Positions 27,267 to 35,163 of a stretch of DNA of 64,000 bases are shown piece after piece. The translations under genes were made by a program, and so were the position numbers. The notes under the pieces were generated by a model that searched no databases, was not told the origin of the DNA, and saw only the letters and a program-made list of their open reading frames with translations. Position 1 is the stretch's first letter. Every line of letters begins with the position of its first letter. This DNA comes from Sphingomonas cremea (lineage in GTDB: Bacteria > Pseudomonadota > Alphaproteobacteria > Sphingomonadales > Sphingomonadaceae), in assembly GCF_021502585.1 (NCBI RefSeq), contig NZ_JAKFGM010000001.1:248001-312000 (forward strand), written 5' to 3'.

Positions 27267-28792
27267 TGAAGGTCCGTGCCCAGATCGCGATGGTACTGAA
27301 CCTCGACAAGTGCATCGGTTGTCACACCTGCTCGATCACCTGCAAGAACGTCTGGACCAACCGCGAAGGCGTCGAATACGCCTGGTTCAACAATGTCGAG
27401 ACGAAGCCTGGCATCGGCTACCCGAAGGACTGGGAGAACCAGGAGCGGTGGAAGGGCGGCTGGATCCGCAAGAAAAACGGGAAAATCCAGCCGAGGCAAG
27501 GCGCCAAGTGGCGCATCCTGTCGAAGATATTCGCCAACCCGCACCTTCCCGAGATCGACGACTTCTACGAGCCTTACACATTTGATTACGAGTGGTTGCA
27601 GGCTGCTCCGGAACTGCAAGCGCAGCCGACGGCCAGGCCGCGCTCACTCGTCACCGGCGAGACGATGAACAAGATCGAGTGGAGCGGAAACTGGGAGGAC
27701 ATGCTCGGCGGCGAGTTCGAGAAGCGCAGCCATGACAGCAACTTCAACGGCGTCGAGAAGGAAATTTACGGGCAGTTCGAAAAGACGTTCATGATGTACC
27801 TGCCGAGGCTGTGCGAGCACTGCCTCAACCCGACCTGTCTCGCGTCCTGCCCCTCTGGCGCAATCTATAAGCGGGCCGAGGACGGAATCGTCCTGATCGA
27901 CCAGGAGAAGTGCCGCGGCTGGCGGATGTGCGTGTCCGGATGCCCGTACAAGAAAATCTATTATAACTGGTCGACCGGCAAATCGGAGAAGTGCATTTTT
28001 TGCTACCCGCGTATCGAGGTGGGCCAACCGACGGTCTGTTCGGAGACTTGCGTCGGCCGCATCCGCTACCTGGGTGTCGTGCTGTATGACGCGGACAAGA
28101 TAGAGGCGGCGGCGTCGGTCGAAGATCCGAAGGACCTCTATCCGGCCCAGCTTGGGGTGTTCCTAGATCCCAATGATGTCGCCGTGCAGGAGGCGGCGCG
28201 CGCCGAGGGCATTACCGACCAGTGGCTTGAGGCCGCGACCCGCTCGCCGGTCTACAAGATGGCGGTGGAGTGGAAGATCGCCTTTCCGCTCCACCCGGAA
28301 TATCGCACGCTGCCGATGGTTTGGTATGTGCCACCGCTATCGCCGATCCAGTCGGCGGCGGAGGCCGGCAAGATTTCCGCCCAGGACGGAATGCCCGACG
28401 TCCGCAGCTTGCGCATCCCGCTCAAATATCTCGCCAACCTGCTGACCGCCGGTGACGAGGAGCCGATCGCAGCAGCTCTAGAACGCATGCTGGCAATGCG
28501 TTCCTACATGCGGGCCAAGAGCGTCGAAGGGCGTATTGACGAAAGTATCCCCGAACGTGTCGGCCTTACCCGCGCCCGGATCGAGGAGATGTACAAGGTC
28601 ATGGCGCTGGCGGCCTATGAGGACCGCTACGTCATCCCCACCGCCCGCCGCGAGTTCGACGAGGACGCCTACGTCCTGCGCGGCTCGTCGGGCTTCGGCT
28701 TCGGAGATCCGACCCAGGGCGCGAACAAGGTCAATTTGTTCGGCGGGGCCAAGCGCTCGCCCAACAAGCCGAACATGAAGGTGTCGACATGA
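27266..28792 (+). CDS. narH: NarH, respiratory nitrate reductase beta subunit
   Basis: Iron-sulfur subunit carrying electrons from NarI hemes to NarG. The 508 residues contain four cysteine groups: CIGCHTCSITC near residue 16, CEHCLNPTCLASC near 185, CRGWRMCVSGC near 215 and CIFCYPRIEVGQPTVC near 245. Trp replacing one Cys in CRGW marks the [3Fe-4S] cluster. ATG 27266 overlaps the narG stop by one base and has GGAGG seven bases upstream, which is better than the preceding GTG. Confidence 0.97.
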   Translation: MKVRAQIAMVLNLDKCIGCHTCSITCKNVWTNREGVEYAWFNNVETKPGIGYPKDWENQERWKGGWIRKKNGKIQPRQGAKWRILSKIFANPHLPEIDDFYEPYTFDYEWLQAAPELQAQPTARPRSLVTGETMNKIEWSGNWEDMLGGEFEKRSHDSNFNGVEKEIYGQFEKTFMMYLPRLCEHCLNPTCLASCPSGAIYKRAEDGIVLIDQEKCRGWRMCVSGCPYKKIYYNWSTGKSEKCIFCYPRIEVGQPTVCSETCVGRIRYLGVVLYDADKIEAAASVEDPKDLYPAQLGVFLDPNDVAVQEAARAEGITDQWLEAATRSPVYKMAVEWKIAFPLHPEYRTLPMVWYVPPLSPIQSAAEAGKISAQDGMPDVRSLRIPLKYLANLLTAGDEEPIAAALERMLAMRSYMRAKSVEGRIDESIPERVGLTRARIEEMYKVMALAAYEDRYVIPTARREFDEDAYVLRGSSGFGFGDPTQGANKVNLFGGAKRSPNKPNMKVST

Positions 28793-29487
28793 AGATGACG
28801 CTGAGAACGCTTGCTGCCTTGCTCGGCTATCCGTCGGAAGAGCTCAAGGCGCATGTCGGAGAGCTGCGGATGGCGATCGAGAACGAAAGACTGCTGTCCA
28901 GCGCAGAGCGCGATCGGCTGGAGCCGTTGCTTCGCGCGCTGGAGACGGACGAACTGCTCGACTTGCAGGCTGCCTACAGCGAGCTGTTCGACCGTTCGCG
29001 GTCACTGTCGCTGCACCTGTTCGAGCATGTCCACGGCGACAATCGCGAGCGCGGCCAGGCGATGATCGACCTCGGCCAGCAATATCTGGCGAGCGGCTTC
29101 TTCTTGGAGGCCAATGAGCTGCCGGACTTCGTACCCGTCTTTCTTGAATTTGCGTCCTGCCTGCCGCCCTCCGAGGCGCGTGAGACGCTGGGGCAGCCGG
29201 CTCATGTGTTCGCCGCACTGGCGGAGCGGCTCGACAAGAGGCAGTCGCTATATGCCTCGATCTTCCATTGCCTGGTGGCGTTGACCGGGGTCCGGCCCGA
29301 CATCGAGGCGCTGGCGGAGATCGACCAGAACACGCCGGCTGAGGACCCAAAGGAGATCGACGAGGAATGGGAGGAGGCGCCAGTTTCCTTCAACAATAGC
29401 GGGGCGCACGAGATGGGCGGTCCGACCGGAGTCGTCGCCAAGATCAGGGCATCGAACCGCAGCATCAGCAGGGAGGTTGGGGCATGA
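28789..29487 (+). CDS. narJ: NarJ, nitrate reductase assembly chaperone
   Basis: Cytoplasmic TorD-like chaperone required for insertion of the Mo cofactor and membrane docking of NarGH. 232 residues, all-helical composition, with the family block SLSLHLFEHVHGDNRERGQAM near residue 65 (shown in full because it is diagnostic). The acidic C-terminal third is typical. The ATG overlaps the narH stop by four bases and its own stop overlaps narI, showing strict translational coupling. Confidence 0.94.
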   Translation: MKMTLRTLAALLGYPSEELKAHVGELRMAIENERLLSSAERDRLEPLLRALETDELLDLQAAYSELFDRSRSLSLHLFEHVHGDNRERGQAMIDLGQQYLASGFFLEANELPDFVPVFLEFASCLPPSEARETLGQPAHVFAALAERLDKRQSLYASIFHCLVALTGVRPDIEALAEIDQNTPAEDPKEIDEEWEEAPVSFNNSGAHEMGGPTGVVAKIRASNRSISREVGA

Positions 29488-30272
29488 ACGACTTTATCAA
29501 CCAGCTTGCGTTTGGCTGGTACCCCTACCTTGCGGTCACCGTATTGGTCGTCGGAAGCATCTTCCGGTTCGACGCAAACCAATTTGGCTGGCGGTCGCAG
29601 TCGAGCCAGTTCCTGCGCAAGCGCCAAATGGTGATCGGCTCAAACATGTTTCACATGGGCATATTGGTGCTGCTGATGGGCCACTTCGTTGGCCTGTTAA
29701 CTCCGATCAACGTGTTTGACGCACTCGGAGTCAGTCATTCGTTCAAGCAGACGACTGCCCTTGTGGTTGGCGGCATCGCAGGAGTGGTAGCTTACATTGG
29801 CTGCACGCTGTTGCTTCACCGCCGGTTGTTTGACTCCCGAATCCGCAAGAGCTCCTCCTGGGGCGATATCCTGGTTCTTGTCCTGCTCTGGACTCAGCTG
29901 ACGCTCGGCATCCTCACCACTTTCTGGACGATCGAGCACCTTGATGGCAGCGAAATGGTCAAGTTCATGAGCTGGGCCAACGGCATCCTCACCCTCGACC
30001 CGGCGGCGCCTCAGCGGCTCTCCGAGGTCGCCCTGGTCTATAAGCTCCATATCATCCTTGGGCTGACCTTGTTTTTGATCACGCCCTTCACTCGACTGGT
30101 TCACATCTGGAGCGCGCCGATCGGCTTCCTGATTAGGCCTGGATACCAAATTGTCCGGTCTCGCCGGGTAGGCAGGGAGCGTTCGCCGACCCATGGCCCA
30201 GCCGGTATCGCCCCAAGCTATGGGGGCGATACGGTGATGCGAACGGCGCTGGACGAAGGCCGCGCCACATGA
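29484..30272 (+). CDS. narI: NarI, nitrate reductase gamma subunit (cytochrome b)
   Basis: Membrane subunit that oxidises quinol at the periplasmic side and passes electrons through two b hemes. It has five hydrophobic helices; heme ligand histidines are in NMFHMGILVLLMGH near residue 55 and in VYKLHIILGL and RLVHIWSAP near 190-205. The 262-residue length is slightly over the usual 225-240 because of a hydrophilic C-terminal tail. It overlaps narJ and the following parvulin gene by four bases each. Confidence 0.95.
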   Translation: MNDFINQLAFGWYPYLAVTVLVVGSIFRFDANQFGWRSQSSQFLRKRQMVIGSNMFHMGILVLLMGHFVGLLTPINVFDALGVSHSFKQTTALVVGGIAGVVAYIGCTLLLHRRLFDSRIRKSSSWGDILVLVLLWTQLTLGILTTFWTIEHLDGSEMVKFMSWANGILTLDPAAPQRLSEVALVYKLHIILGLTLFLITPFTRLVHIWSAPIGFLIRPGYQIVRSRRVGRERSPTHGPAGIAPSYGGDTVMRTALDEGRAT

Positions 30273-31180
30273 CTCGTCGCCTCGACGTCATCAACCTCGA
30301 AGATCCGGCCCAGCGGCCCGCACCAGGGATGATGAGCTCATGTGAGACTGGCGGCTGCGGAGGCGGTCCAGAGCCGATGATCCCGCCGCCACCTACCTTT
30401 GGCGAAGTGCGGGTCAATGGCGTCGAGATCGCACCCGAGGCGATCGCTCAGGAAATCCAGCATCACCCCGCCCCGGATGCCGAAACGGCATGGACCGAAG
30501 CCGCCAGGGCGCTCGCGGTGCGCGAGTTGCTGCTGCAGGAAGCGCGCAGGCTGGGCGTCCATGCGGAGCCGGAGCGCGACGAAGCTGGGCGATGCGAGGC
30601 GGACGACGACGCACTTGTCCGGTCGCTGCTCGAGAAAGCGGTGACGCCTGCGCAGGCGGGTGAGGAAGAGTGCCGGCGCTACTACGAGGCCTATCATGAG
30701 AGGTTTCGTACGCCGGACCTGTTCGAGGCGGCGCACATTCTTATCGAGCCCGAATCCGACGACGAGGCAGCTTGGGAAGCAGCAGAGCAACGCGCCCGCG
30801 AAATCGCCCGACAAGTGGGCGACGATCCCAATGCTTTTGCCGCCGCCGCCCGCAACTGTTCGGGATGTGCTTCGGCGCAACAGGATGGCTCGCTTGGCCA
30901 GATTCGCCGCGGCGAGTTGGTGGAGTCGATCCAGCGAGGACTTGAATCGCTTGGCGACGGTGAGACGGGCCGTGAGCCGGTGCGGTCTCGCTTCGGGTGG
31001 CATGTCCTTCGGCATCAACGACGCATTCCTGGCCGCACAATTCCATTCGACATGGCAAGGAGCAAGATCGCCGATACTCTCGAGGCCCGCAGCTGGTCTT
31101 GCGAAGCGGCTCGCTACGTCGCGGGCCTTGCGGCCCGCGGAACGTTTGAGGGCATATTGATCGAAGGCGCCGGTCGCTGA
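30269..31180 (+). CDS. Parvulin-type peptidyl-prolyl isomerase of the nar operon
   Basis: 303-residue protein with a PpiC/rotamase domain at about residues 140-250: AAHILIEPES, DGSLGQIRRGELV and RFGWHVLRHQRR are parvulin-like strands. The N-terminal region resembles the helical NifM/SurA-like part. Unusual is a Gly/Cys-rich segment SSCETGGCGGG near residue 23 and further Cys in NCSGCAS. No signal peptide is evident, so it probably acts in the cytoplasm during NarGHI assembly. It is coupled to narI by a four-base overlap; PPIases at this position are known from other proteobacterial nar operons. Confidence 0.85.
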   Translation: MTRRLDVINLEDPAQRPAPGMMSSCETGGCGGGPEPMIPPPPTFGEVRVNGVEIAPEAIAQEIQHHPAPDAETAWTEAARALAVRELLLQEARRLGVHAEPERDEAGRCEADDDALVRSLLEKAVTPAQAGEEECRRYYEAYHERFRTPDLFEAAHILIEPESDDEAAWEAAEQRAREIARQVGDDPNAFAAAARNCSGCASAQQDGSLGQIRRGELVESIQRGLESLGDGETGREPVRSRFGWHVLRHQRRIPGRTIPFDMARSKIADTLEARSWSCEAARYVAGLAARGTFEGILIEGAGR

Positions 31181-31524
31181 TGGCAATGCTCGGCGATCTG
31201 CTCGCCGCGGCGCGAGACGGGGCTGGCAATTTCCAGCCTTGGCTGAAGGTCGCCAATCCTGAACTCGCCGCAGCCGTTGAAACGGCTGCGAGTGACGAGG
31301 CTTTGACACCGACGTCCTACGTGCGAGCTGCGATCTCCGATTTTTCCCGCTTCGCAAGCGAAGAGGACTGGGCAACTTTGACCTCGACGCTCAAGCGCAG
31401 CGAGGATCCGGGTACTGCCTGCCTGATCGCGATGGTCGATTGGCGCTTGACCGCCAAGGCTTGTCCGCAACATTCCCACCAGCACAATCAGGACGGAGGA
31501 GCGGCCGATGAGCGATCCGACTAG
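31180..31524 (+). CDS. Hypothetical protein of the nar operon
   Basis: 114 residues, helix-rich, no membrane segment. The C-terminus carries a short Cys/His cluster (CPQHSHQH) that could bind metal. The start overlaps the parvulin stop by one base (TGATG), so it is translated from the nar transcript. I do not recognise a family. The position suggests an accessory role in nitrate reductase assembly or maturation; nothing in the sequence proves it. Confidence 0.7.
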   Translation: MAMLGDLLAAARDGAGNFQPWLKVANPELAAAVETAASDEALTPTSYVRAAISDFSRFASEEDWATLTSTLKRSEDPGTACLIAMVDWRLTAKACPQHSHQHNQDGGAADERSD

Positions 31525-31717
31525 AGATCAGCCTAAGGAAGGCCCGCTCAATCCGGCGCTGAAAAGCACCACCGAGACGGTTTATGACACGAAGCATCCG
31601 TCGCCGCCCCCGATCGACACGACATCAGCGCGCGAAGGCGAAGGGGAAGGTTGGCCGATTGCGTGGCTGATCGTTACCGTGGCTGGTGTTGCGCTGGCGA
31701 TCTACCTCATGTCCTGA
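31508..31717 (+). CDS. Small single-pass membrane protein of the nar operon
   Basis: 69 residues: a hydrophilic Pro/Thr-rich N-terminus of about 48 residues and one C-terminal membrane helix (WPIAWLIVTVAGVALAIYL). It overlaps the preceding gene by 17 bases and has a GGAGG-like site (GGACGGAGG) upstream of ATG 31508. Function unknown; being last in the operon it may associate with the membrane nitrate reductase or NarK. It converges with the next gene, and the 3' ends overlap by 16 bases. Confidence 0.68.
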   Translation: MSDPTRDQPKEGPLNPALKSTTETVYDTKHPSPPPIDTTSAREGEGEGWPIAWLIVTVAGVALAIYLMS

Positions 31718-32205
31718 CCGACTTCGTCGGCAATGTGAGCGCCTTGGTTCGAATTTGCGACGCCATCGAGGCACCGCACGAATTCGACGATTTCCGCTGT
31801 CAGCCCGAGAGATTCCCAACTGCAGCGCCTCCTGGAATGCGGGCTCAACATACCCTTGCTATCAAGGCTCACCACGACCGCCGAGCATCCCTCGCTTCTG
31901 GCAAGTTCATCGAGCGCGGCCGATAGGAGATTTCGGACCGGCGAAGCATGGCCAAGTTCGAAGGCAGCTATTGCCTCCACACGGAGCGCCTTGCCATGCC
32001 TGAGGCTGGTTACGGGCAGATAGGTCGCGACGCCATGAATATGCCCATCTTCGGCTTCGACGGCCAATACTCCGCCACCCTTGTCGGCAAGTTGCCTCGC
32101 GAACATTTCCCATTGGGCATTCCCAACCCAAGCCAAATGGCGGATCAACGGGTAAGCATCCGCCATGCGGTCGGGCTCGAGCTTCCTCACCAAGAGTCTG
32201 GGCAT
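31702..32205 (-). CDS. Putative GNAT-like acetyltransferase
   Basis: 167 residues with a layout suggestive of the GNAT fold: AYPLIRHLAWVG early, strand AVEAEDGHIHGVATYLP in the middle, a possible acetyl-CoA-binding region near HASPVRNLLSAALDELA, then strand SAVVVSL. The Q/R-x-x-G-x-G/A signature is not clean, so the assignment is tentative. ATG 32205 has GAGGGG four bases upstream. It is divergent from fnr; the FNR-like box at 32261 lies about 62 bases upstream of its start, compatible with activation of this gene. Confidence 0.55.
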   Translation of the reverse strand: MPRLLVRKLEPDRMADAYPLIRHLAWVGNAQWEMFARQLADKGGGVLAVEAEDGHIHGVATYLPVTSLRHGKALRVEAIAAFELGHASPVRNLLSAALDELARSEGCSAVVVSLDSKGMLSPHSRRRCSWESLGLTAEIVEFVRCLDGVANSNQGAHIADEVGQDMR

Positions 32206-32260
32206 GCGCCCCTCGCGTAATATGGGAGTTTGAAGGCTAGGCGAGGAACGCTATGGCGCA

Positions 32261-32274
32261 TTGAGCCAAATCAA
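32261..32274. promoter_or_regulatory. FNR-like box at the fnr / GNAT divergent region
   Basis: TTGAG-CCAA-ATCAA, nine of ten matches to the consensus. It lies between the two divergent genes if fnr starts at 32311. It would place a transcript start about 20 bases before the GNAT ATG in one direction, and could mediate fnr autoregulation in the other. Confidence 0.65.
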
Positions 32275-32310
32275 TGGCCACTGCGAATATTCGAGGCCGG
32301 AAACAGCCAA

Positions 32311-33048
32311 TTGCCGTATCAAGCCAAGGGGCCCTTATCTGATCTACCTGTCGGCCATCCCTGCGAGGATTGCCAGATTCGGCCCATTACCATTTGCCGG
32401 CGGCTGGATGCCGTGACTCTCGCCAATTTGCGGGCGCTTGGCTCCATGCAACGCCTACAGGCGGGTCGGCCGATCTTCCACGAAGGAGACGCCGTCAGGA
32501 GGGTCTTCATGCTCGCCAGCGGGTCGTTGAAGATTTATTCGCTGCTTGCCGATGGGCGGCGGCAAATCACCGGTTTCATGTTTCCCGGCGACTTCCTTGG
32601 CGTGTCGGTCGATGAGGAATATGCCTTTACCGCCGAAGCGTTGGTCCACAGTGAATTGTGGTGGTTCACGCGTGAGGCCTTTGACCGTTTTGTCGAAGCA
32701 AACCCAAAGGTCGAGCGGGAATTATATCGCCTTGCCGCGCATGAATTGGCGGCCGCCCATTCTCAAATGGTTTTGCTGGGCCGAAAGACCGCCGCCGAGC
32801 GCCTGGCAAGTTTCTTCCTTTCGTTGGTCGAGCGTCAGGAACTTGTGGCAGGTCGCAGTCTAGCCCAGTTTGATTTGCCTATGAGCCGTCTGGATATTGC
32901 CGACTATCTGGGCCTGACCAAGGAAACCGTGAGCAGGATGCTGGCCCAACTCAGGGACAGGAAGCTCGTTCGCCTGGTGAGCCAGGATCGGATCGAGATA
33001 CTCGACCGGGACGGACTTCACGAAATGGCGGCTGGGTTCGGCGGCTGA
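32311..33048 (+). CDS. fnr: Fnr/FnrL-type CRP-family regulator
   Basis: Oxygen-responsive transcription factor. An N-terminal C-x2-C-x7-C group (CEDCQIRPITIC) matches FnrN/FnrL spacing, then a cyclic-nucleotide-like beta-roll, dimer helix and a C-terminal helix-turn-helix. The recognition helix TKETVSRML has the E-x2-SR pattern that reads TTGAT half-sites. No other Cys exists in the protein, so the fourth cluster ligand found in FNR is missing. The frame is open from a TTG at 32230, but an FNR-like box would then lie inside the coding region. TTG 32311 gives 245 residues with the first Cys at position 18, matching the family. It is the likely regulator of the surrounding boxes. Confidence 0.9.
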   Translation: MPYQAKGPLSDLPVGHPCEDCQIRPITICRRLDAVTLANLRALGSMQRLQAGRPIFHEGDAVRRVFMLASGSLKIYSLLADGRRQITGFMFPGDFLGVSVDEEYAFTAEALVHSELWWFTREAFDRFVEANPKVERELYRLAAHELAAAHSQMVLLGRKTAAERLASFFLSLVERQELVAGRSLAQFDLPMSRLDIADYLGLTKETVSRMLAQLRDRKLVRLVSQDRIEILDRDGLHEMAAGFGG

Positions 33049-33051
33049 ATA

Positions 33052-34296
33052 TCAAAACGCCCATTCGGCCTGGAGCCAGAATTTGCGGGTATCGACCCCG
33101 AAGCCCTTGGCCCCGTAATCGGCATATTTGGCGAGAATCGCGACGCGGCTGATCTTGAAGCCCAGCGAGGCATCCCATTCAGTCCCATATTCGATGTTGC
33201 CGACATCGCTGTCGAATTGATGGAAAACCACGGTCGCATTCAGCCCGGGTAAGAACTTTACCCCATCGAATTTGCGACTGACCGAAACATAGGCGTCTTC
33301 GAGCCCGTTGGTCGGAGTCGTCAGGAACAGGTCGGCCCAGCCGTTGAACTTATGCAATGTCGCCATCGGGGTCTGGAGTCCGCGCCCTTTGTCGCTACCC
33401 AGCTTTTCCCAACCCCCGGCGACGGCGAAACCGGCCAATGCCGTTCCCGCCTCCAGCGACCAGTAATCCGTCGCATAGTCGAACGGATTTTGGGCATAGT
33501 CGGACTGGCGGGCGTAGCTTGCCCGCAGCGAAAGCTTGGTCTTGCCGGTTATCGGGACGGCCGTGCTCAGGGTTAGCCCATAGCTCTGGCTGCTATTGGC
33601 AAGGAAGAAATCCTCATCATAGTCGAGCAGGTAGGCGAACAGCTTGCCCTGGATCGGCCCGACTTTCGATGAAAGTCCGGCGAATATGAAATGGCCGTCG
33701 AAGGCAGTGCGTGGACCGGCGTCGGCGCCGAAGATGGTGCGTTGTTTGATTGCATAAGTAAGATCGGCGGCGACCGGTCCCAGCTTGGCTTCGCCGCGAA
33801 CCGCGTCGAACGTTTGCTCATTCTGACGCCAGCCAACCGAGCCAACCCATCGCTGGTCATCGAGGTTGATCCGCTGGCGGCCTAAGGTCACGCTATTGCT
33901 GCCAGTCTTGTATTGAAGCTGCAGTCGGTTGAGCTCGGCATTTTCAGGATCGGCGATCACAGAATATTGCGGGCGCCACTGGTCTTCCCCTGGAAGCGGG
34001 AAGGGAAAGGCGTTGTAATTGTTGACCAGGGCGGCTGTGCCTTCGACCTCTGCGAGAAACGAAAAATGGCCCAGCTTCGCTTCGGCGCCAGCGCGAAGCC
34101 GAAGCGTCAATCCATTTGCATCCAGCGTCGGTTGATCGACATTTTCATAGCGAAGCCTGAGATCGAGCAGAGGCTGGACCTGAAGCTTGTCTTCGGACGG
34201 CTGATCCGCCGCCAGCGCATTACCGCTCCACCCCGCCACAAGGAATGCGCCAAGAACGGCTTTTGTCAGTTTGAGAGCCACTGCTTCGTCTTTCAC
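33052..34296 (-). CDS. Outer-membrane beta-barrel porin (alginate-export-like)
   Basis: 414-residue exported protein. The signal peptide ends at NALAAD near residue 30. The mature part is rich in alternating hydrophobic strands and ends in WAF, with the terminal Phe typical of barrel insertion. LQVQPLLDLRLRYENVDQ and VTLGRQRINLDDQRWVG resemble the alginate-export/porin group. The start is GTG 34296; GTG 34281 would give a cleaner signal peptide. It converges with fnr (three bases apart) and is divergent from the TauE gene, sharing an FNR-like box with it, so a role in nitrate or nitrite passage under anaerobiosis is a reasonable inference. Confidence 0.78.
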   Translation of the reverse strand: MKDEAVALKLTKAVLGAFLVAGWSGNALAADQPSEDKLQVQPLLDLRLRYENVDQPTLDANGLTLRLRAGAEAKLGHFSFLAEVEGTAALVNNYNAFPFPLPGEDQWRPQYSVIADPENAELNRLQLQYKTGSNSVTLGRQRINLDDQRWVGSVGWRQNEQTFDAVRGEAKLGPVAADLTYAIKQRTIFGADAGPRTAFDGHFIFAGLSSKVGPIQGKLFAYLLDYDEDFFLANSSQSYGLTLSTAVPITGKTKLSLRASYARQSDYAQNPFDYATDYWSLEAGTALAGFAVAGGWEKLGSDKGRGLQTPMATLHKFNGWADLFLTTPTNGLEDAYVSVSRKFDGVKFLPGLNATVVFHQFDSDVGNIEYGTEWDASLGFKISRVAILAKYADYGAKGFGVDTRKFWLQAEWAF

Positions 34297-34355
34297 TGTG
34301 TCGACATCGCTGCATCGCGCGAAGCAAAAACTAGCAGGCCTTTCAGGTCAAACAG

Positions 34356-34369
34356 ATGATTTGCGTCAA
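34356..34369. promoter_or_regulatory. FNR-like box / palindrome between porin and TauE genes
   Basis: ATGAT-TTGC-GTCAA, eight of ten matches to the FNR consensus. It overlaps a perfect 6-3-6 inverted repeat GATTTG-CGT-CAAATC at 34358-34372. It is 60 bases from the porin start and 54 from the TauE start, so it could serve both divergent genes. Confidence 0.55.
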
Positions 34370-34422
34370 ATCTCTTCGCCGTTACCAATGCCAATCCGGC
34401 GAAAATCGCGGAAGCGGGGAGT

Positions 34423-35163
34423 ATGGACGCAACAACCATCGTGACGATCGCCGTGCTGATGGGCCTCGCCGCCGCCTTATATTCGACCGTGGGGCATGGC
34501 GGCGCTTCGGCCTATCTTGCGATCATGGCGATCTTCGCCGTGGCGCCGGAAACAATGCGCCCGACCGCGTTGGCACTTAATTTGATCGTCGCGGGACTAG
34601 GCAGCTGGCGTTACTGGCGGGCCGGGCAAACCAATATGAAGCTACTCCTGCTGTTCGCCGCGACGGCGGTTCCGGCCGCTTTCATCGGCGGCGGGATCAT
34701 GATTGCGCCGGAAATCTACAGGCCGCTCGTAGGTGCGCTGCTTTGGGCGGCAGCGCTACGCTTGTTCTGGCAGCCTTCGGAGCTTGCGCAGCGGGAGATA
34801 CGGCCGGTTTCCGCGACAGTCGCATTGCCAGTCGGGGCGCTCCTTGGCCTGCTTGCGGGATTGACCGGGACAGGGGGTGGAATTTTTCTCAGCCCGCTAA
34901 TCATCCTGTTTGGATGGGAAGATGCCCGGCGAACTTCTGGCGTCGTGGCAGGTTTCATTTTCGTCAATTCGATCGCAGGGCTCGCTGGAAATGTCGCGTC
35001 GGTGCGCTCACTGCCGGCGGAACTGCCATTCTTCGCGGGTGCAGTCGTGCTGGGCGCGCTCGCCGGAACCTGGCTTGGAATTGGTCGGTTGCCAAAGCCA
35101 CGCCTTTTGCAGGGTCTTGGGCTGGTGTTGGTAATTGCCGGCGCCAAGCTCATCTTCACATGA
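34423..35163 (+). CDS. TauE/SafE-family membrane permease
   Basis: 246-residue inner-membrane protein with about seven to eight hydrophobic helices. It has the two glycine-rich repeats of the family: STVGHGGASAYLAIM near residue 22 and GLTGTGGGIFLSPLII near 147. Members export sulfite, sulfoacetate or related anions; the substrate is unknown here. It is translationally coupled to mobA (ATGA overlap), an unusual partnership that hints at an oxyanion linked to the molybdenum cofactor, such as molybdate, or at nitrite or sulfite handling. Confidence 0.85.
   Translation: MDATTIVTIAVLMGLAAALYSTVGHGGASAYLAIMAIFAVAPETMRPTALALNLIVAGLGSWRYWRAGQTNMKLLLLFAATAVPAAFIGGGIMIAPEIYRPLVGALLWAAALRLFWQPSELAQREIRPVSATVALPVGALLGLLAGLTGTGGGIFLSPLIILFGWEDARRTSGVVAGFIFVNSIAGLAGNVASVRSLPAELPFFAGAVVLGALAGTWLGIGRLPKPRLLQGLGLVLVIAGAKLIFT

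Noticed and set aside
34743-35159. N-terminal extension of the mobA frame
   Set aside because: It overlaps the TauE gene in another frame; the MobA fold starts at the ATG at 35160.
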